This document shows, one piece after another, positions 59,985 to 64,000 of a stretch of 64,000 nt of DNA. Positions within the stretch are counted from its first letter, which is position 1. Each line of letters starts with the position of its first letter. The stretch spans positions 1,479,747-1,543,746 of the forward strand of contig VYZB01000096.1 of NCBI GenBank assembly GCA_013397455.1, read 5' to 3'. The notes beneath the pieces are model-generated. The model had not been told where the DNA came from and did no database searches. It saw only the letters and a program-made list of their open reading frames with translations. A program made the translations under genes and the position numbers. The DNA comes from Crotophaga sulcirostris. Lineage: Eukaryota; Chordata; Aves; Cuculiformes; Crotophagidae.

Positions 59985-60400
59985 TGGGCCACAAAGATGA
60001 TCCAAGGGCTGGAGCACCTCCCACACAAGGACAGGCTAAGAGCGTTGAGGTTGTTTAACCTAGAGAAGATAAGGCTCCAGGGAGAATTTACAGCAGCCTT
60101 CCAGTACCTAAAGCAGGCCTGCAGGAAAGCTTTGGAGGGGCTCTCTGTCAGGGAGTGCAGGGATAGGGGAGGGGTAACAGTTTTAAGCTGAAGGAGGGGA
60201 CATTTAGATTAGACATTAGGAAGATATTACTGTGAGGGTGGTGAGGCACTGGCCCATCCCTAAAGGTGTGCAAGGCAGGTTGGATGAGGCTTTGAGTAAC
60301 CTGACCCAGTGGAAGGTGCCCCTGCCTATGGCATGGGGCTTGGAACTGGATGATCTTTAAGGTGCCTTCCAACCCAAACTATTCTACAATTCCATGAACT
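59985..60400 (+). mobile_element. CR1 LINE 3' fragment, sense orientation
   Basis: Starts 'atgatccaagggctggagcacctcc' and ends 'aacccaaactattctacaattccatg'. The ORF2 C-terminus (MIQGLEHLPHKDRLRALRLFNLEK) is readable on plus, followed by frameshifts. It is the last copy of the 55.9-60.4 kb cluster. Confidence 0.93.
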
Positions 60401-63400
60401 AGAGAGTTAACCGATTTTTTCCAAATATTTTCAGAGGAATGCGTACAGAGTCAAAGATGGTAGCAGCAGCTGTCACTGAGGCAGACCAAAGTGTCTATTA
60501 CTGGGTGCAGGTGGGCACTCTAAAAGTCTCCAAAAAAAAGCAACCTGTGAAAAATCTGCCCTTTTTATTCGCTCCTGAGCTAAGACAGAACTCTAAACAC
60601 TCCCCTGTAACTGCAGAACAGGCAGACAGGGTTGGATTGCTCAGGTGTGCTTGCAGAGTCCTGTAGGTGCAAACACACTGAGTGAAAGCACTCTTGACAT
60701 TTGTTTCTGTCACTTCTTGCAAGCAGAGAGATTTCATCCAGAGCCAGGATCCGTCCGAGTGCAGTGGGTTTCTCTTCCTTCCTCATGCTGAAGCCTGCCA
60801 GGCCCTTGGGCCCCTTTCCTGTAGACACCTGTGTCATTTACAAGAACAATTAAATAGTCCATAGGAAAAAGAGAAGTCCTACCCAATGGTAGGGCCCTGT
60901 TTGTCATGGAGGCCTTAAGTCAAAGACACAAATCTAAATCAGACACCAGTGAGTAAGAACTGGAAGTTTATGAGCACCAAGTCAGTCAGACAGCGCACAA
61001 GCAGGACTGAGCCACTCTTCAGAGGCCAAGGGAAATGGCTGGAGCTCAGGGTGGTCCCTTCAGGAGGAAAAGGAAGACCAGAATGCCTGGTGTTTCTCAG
61101 AGGAGAGGAGTCCATAGACACTGTGCACCATCTTCGCAATCACTGCCTGGTGCTCTCCAGTCCAACAGCTGGCCAAACACCCCAAACGCCCCACAGCCAG
61201 GAAAGGTAAATAGTGCACACGTAAGGGCTTCGAGGGATTCTGGTATCCTCCAGAAAGGTAACCTTCGGCTTTGTTAGTAAGCATTTCACATATTTATTTT
61301 AAAGGGACCTGGCCCCACAGAGTGACTGAGACCTCTCCCTGTCCCTGTTTCCCACCTGGGAAGCAGGAGACTGGCCAGCTGGGCTACTCCAGACCTTATC
61401 TGCCTCCTGTGGTTGTTTTATGCCTTGTGAGAGGAACTGAAGCCTCACCGGGGCAGGGGGTGAGGAAAGTTCAGTGGAGATCTGTGCAGCACGGGTGACA
61501 CTGCTGATTCTGAGCAGAAGAAAAGCTTTGGTTTTCTGACACTGAGTTTTCTGAGGAGCAGAAACATGTGCCTAAGCAGCAAGTTACTCAACAGCACACC
61601 AGAAACACACAAAAAGTAAATGAGAAAAGGTGGTTTTACACTGTCTGCTGTTACCTGACTACTGCTCTTTCTGAGTCAGCCTTTACGTTTTATTACCCAG
61701 AGATACCCACACAAGTTGCTTAATATTCACATCCAACAACAGCTCCACTCTTTGGCATACTAAGACTGCAGGTTTTTTGTCCAGGGCAAGCAATTAGAAC
61801 ACCACATTGATATAGAGCAAACCCAACTGACCCATTAACACTGATAAATGACATTGGTGTGTGTAACGCAGAGTGTGCTGATGGTTTAAGAGGGAGACAC
61901 ACAAGTTTCTGGGTCAAACCCAACTAGCAGCAAAACTCAAGCACACTAATCCTATTAAAGAACATTGACCTGCCTATTAGTTGTCTTAGTACGCTAACCT
62001 GATTATCCTGGCTGCTGTTTCAAAATTCCCCTAACAAGGGATTGTCCTACTAAGTATTTGACAAAGTTTAAGAACACACACAAATTAACATAATTAACAA
62101 TAGAAAGGAGTCCAAGTATTAGGGGACAACTTCAAGTCACACCTGCCATTTCACAGATGCACAGCAAACACCTGCTTATATGGTGCCTAAAGATTAATAT
62201 ACAAAGGAAAAACACTGCAAAGGAAATGTACCACAAGGATTAACAAAACAGCAGTTGGCTGTCTTTGCAACTCCACAAAAATCCATGAACCTCCGTTAGC
62301 TTTGTTTTATACAAATTAATTACATCATGTACACAATACTGAAATACAGAAGAGCACTTGTGGAACTGTAAAACAGTTTACAAGCAGAATAAGCACACCT
62401 ATGAAATACAACATTATGCACAACTTTGCAAGATTTCAGATTACTCAGCTGTACCAACGATGTCCTATTTGGATCACACTGCACATCCCTTAGCTCCTGC
62501 CTGCCTGCTGGTGCAGCAGCCGTCCTGGTCCCGTCTCCACAGCCCCTCACCTGTGCTCACTCACCACAAGCATATATGTTAAGAGTTGTGGAGGTGTTGC
62601 TGCATGGGGAGGGACTCTGACCTGTAGCACCACATCCTGAAAGCATGGCAGCATTTCCCAGAGGTGCAGGACACTCCACAACAGGGAGAGAAGACCCACT
62701 GGAAGCTGCACATCAGAATGGGCATTGCCACAGGGTGGCCTGTGGCTTCCCAACAGTGCTCTCACTCCGCTAATGGCAATTAATGCTGCAGAAGTAGCAG
62801 CACACAACTTTAGTACACTGTTGGACAGACCCAGACCTTAGAGGCTTACTAGCACAGCTTTGCATTCAAAAAGTTTGCTCTGTCCAATGGAGTAATTTTG
62901 ATCTGTACAAAAAAAAAAACCCTACTAAAAAAAAAAAGCTTGTCCCTATTTTCCTTTGGAAAGACATAAGTGAGAACAATTTGCAGGTTCATGCTGCATT
63001 TAGTAATTGTGAAAATAATAAGTGCACTGAAAATATGTAGTTACACTGGAGTCAATTGCAACTTCTTGGGCAAAGTACTCCTCCATGGCAAGGCAAAGTA
63101 AGATACAAAGTATGTCCCAAAACCTTCATCTACTACAGCACCCAAAATACAGTCATAACAATTTGAGTTGTAATGCTTCTTCTCTCCCTTTCCCAAAAGA
63201 TACTACTTATTTCAGGAATGCCTACCTGCCTTTTAAAAATACTTTACAAATATTTGTTATTTTTATATGAAGAATACCATTTTATAAAATAAAGTGAAAT
63301 CTGCTTTTTTTCCTACTTAAAACTGTTTACTGTATGAAGATCAATTCGTGAATAATCTCAGTTATGTCCAAAACAACTATTTTCTTAGCAAGAAGAGCCT

Positions 63401-64000
63401 CCTTGCAGAGAAACCTTACCAACAGAGATCGTGTGAGTAACTTATTTTCCAATAGGTTCGCATGAATATAGTATTCAAACATGCACATTTGCGTTAGCTG
63501 TTGTTGTCACAGGATAATGAGTACACTGGATAATGAGTTCCACCATTATGGAAAGAAGTCCTAAAACACCTGAGAGGAATCAATTGCTTCTTGCTATACT
63601 AAATGCTATATTTCTACAATAGTAATTTGTGGTCATATTTAATGACAAAAAATACCTTTGTATTAAGAAAGCCATGGACAAAGGGGAGGAAAGTCTCGCA
63701 GGTTTGTTTCAAGCAAGACATGAAGTTATCTTAAAGACAACTCCACATAAAATCCTTAAATGATATATAAATAGCCCTATATATATTATATATTCATATA
63801 TGTTATACATATATATAAGCCTTCCATGCTTCTCAGTTCAGAAAAATTGCTCAATGATAAGATGCTCAAATAGCTGCAACTGAAAACCACAAAAGCCATT
63901 TCCAATTCGGAAAGGATCCATTGATGCTCCTGATGACACTAGGGAAATCCTGCCTGGCAATTACACTGCAGTGGAGGTCAGATTCCAGTTGTAAAGCCTG
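60401..64000. other. AT-rich non-coding stretch, possibly near the UBR5 3' end
   Basis: No exon is recognised on either strand. I looked on minus for the codons of the conserved UBR5 C-terminus (NFGFV and stop) and did not find them. Minus-strand AATAAA hexamers occur at 61293-61298 and 61689-61694, which could end a UBR5 transcript. An alternating AT tract with short palindromes lies at about 63760-63815. In vertebrates UBR5 follows RRM2B on the same strand, so a UBR5 3' UTR here is plausible but unproven. Confidence 0.4.

Noticed and set aside
62280..62560. Possible UBR5 terminal exon on minus
   Set aside because: No codons for the UBR5 C-terminus and no splice acceptor with a matching frame were found.
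63760..63815. AT tract as an origin or matrix-attachment site
   Set aside because: Simple alternating AT sequence is common in AT-rich DNA, and nothing specific supports a function.

Overview
This is vertebrate nuclear DNA, almost certainly from a bird. It is sparse in genes and spliced. Its interspersed repeats are mostly 5'-truncated CR1 LINEs, with two solo endogenous-retrovirus LTRs. There are two assembly gaps of N (6982-7028 and 58339-58767). The promoter-like LTR at 31.06-31.64 kb resembles an ERVL-type LTR family widespread in bird genomes. I see nothing bacterial, no operon and no CRISPR array.

The only protein-coding gene I can prove is RRM2B (p53R2, the p53-inducible small subunit of ribonucleotide reductase). 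It lies on the minus strand and runs right to left. Eight coding exons (exons 2-9) sit between 53044 and 41689. Every splice junction is GT-AG, every junction phase is consistent, and every exon length adds up exactly. All iron ligands, the radical tyrosine and the C-terminal R1-binding tail are present. A 3' UTR of about 2.1 kb probably ends near 39.56 kb. The first coding exon is unresolved. One candidate is a Kozak-perfect ATG with a consensus donor at 53204-53145, giving a 355-residue protein. The other possibility is that exon 1 lies inside the 429-base gap, which is edged by a real CpG island.

Layout: 1-39.5 kb is a non-coding stretch with old LINE pieces (8.5, 13.1, 21.6-22.3, 23.9, 24.6 and 28.4 kb), a solo ERVL-like LTR (31.06 kb) and no recognisable exon. 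From vertebrate gene order it should be the interval between NCALD and RRM2B. RRM2B occupies 39.56-53.3 kb, or to about 58.7 kb. A dense CR1 cluster with both orientations interleaved fills 55.9-60.4 kb; it includes a solo ERV1-like LTR inserted into a CR1 and surrounds the CpG-island gap. 60.4-64 kb is AT-rich and unassigned; by synteny it should approach the 3' end of UBR5, but no UBR5 coding exon is visible.

The most interesting items are the two competing RRM2B 5' ends, a very strong potential G-quadruplex just downstream of the exon 4 splice donor, a candidate p53 half-site pair at 56.45 kb, an internally deleted CR1 that joins its endonuclease region to its 3' end, and the LTR nested in a CR1 with a perfect 4-base target duplication. 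I found no evidence for a wholly new biological system.
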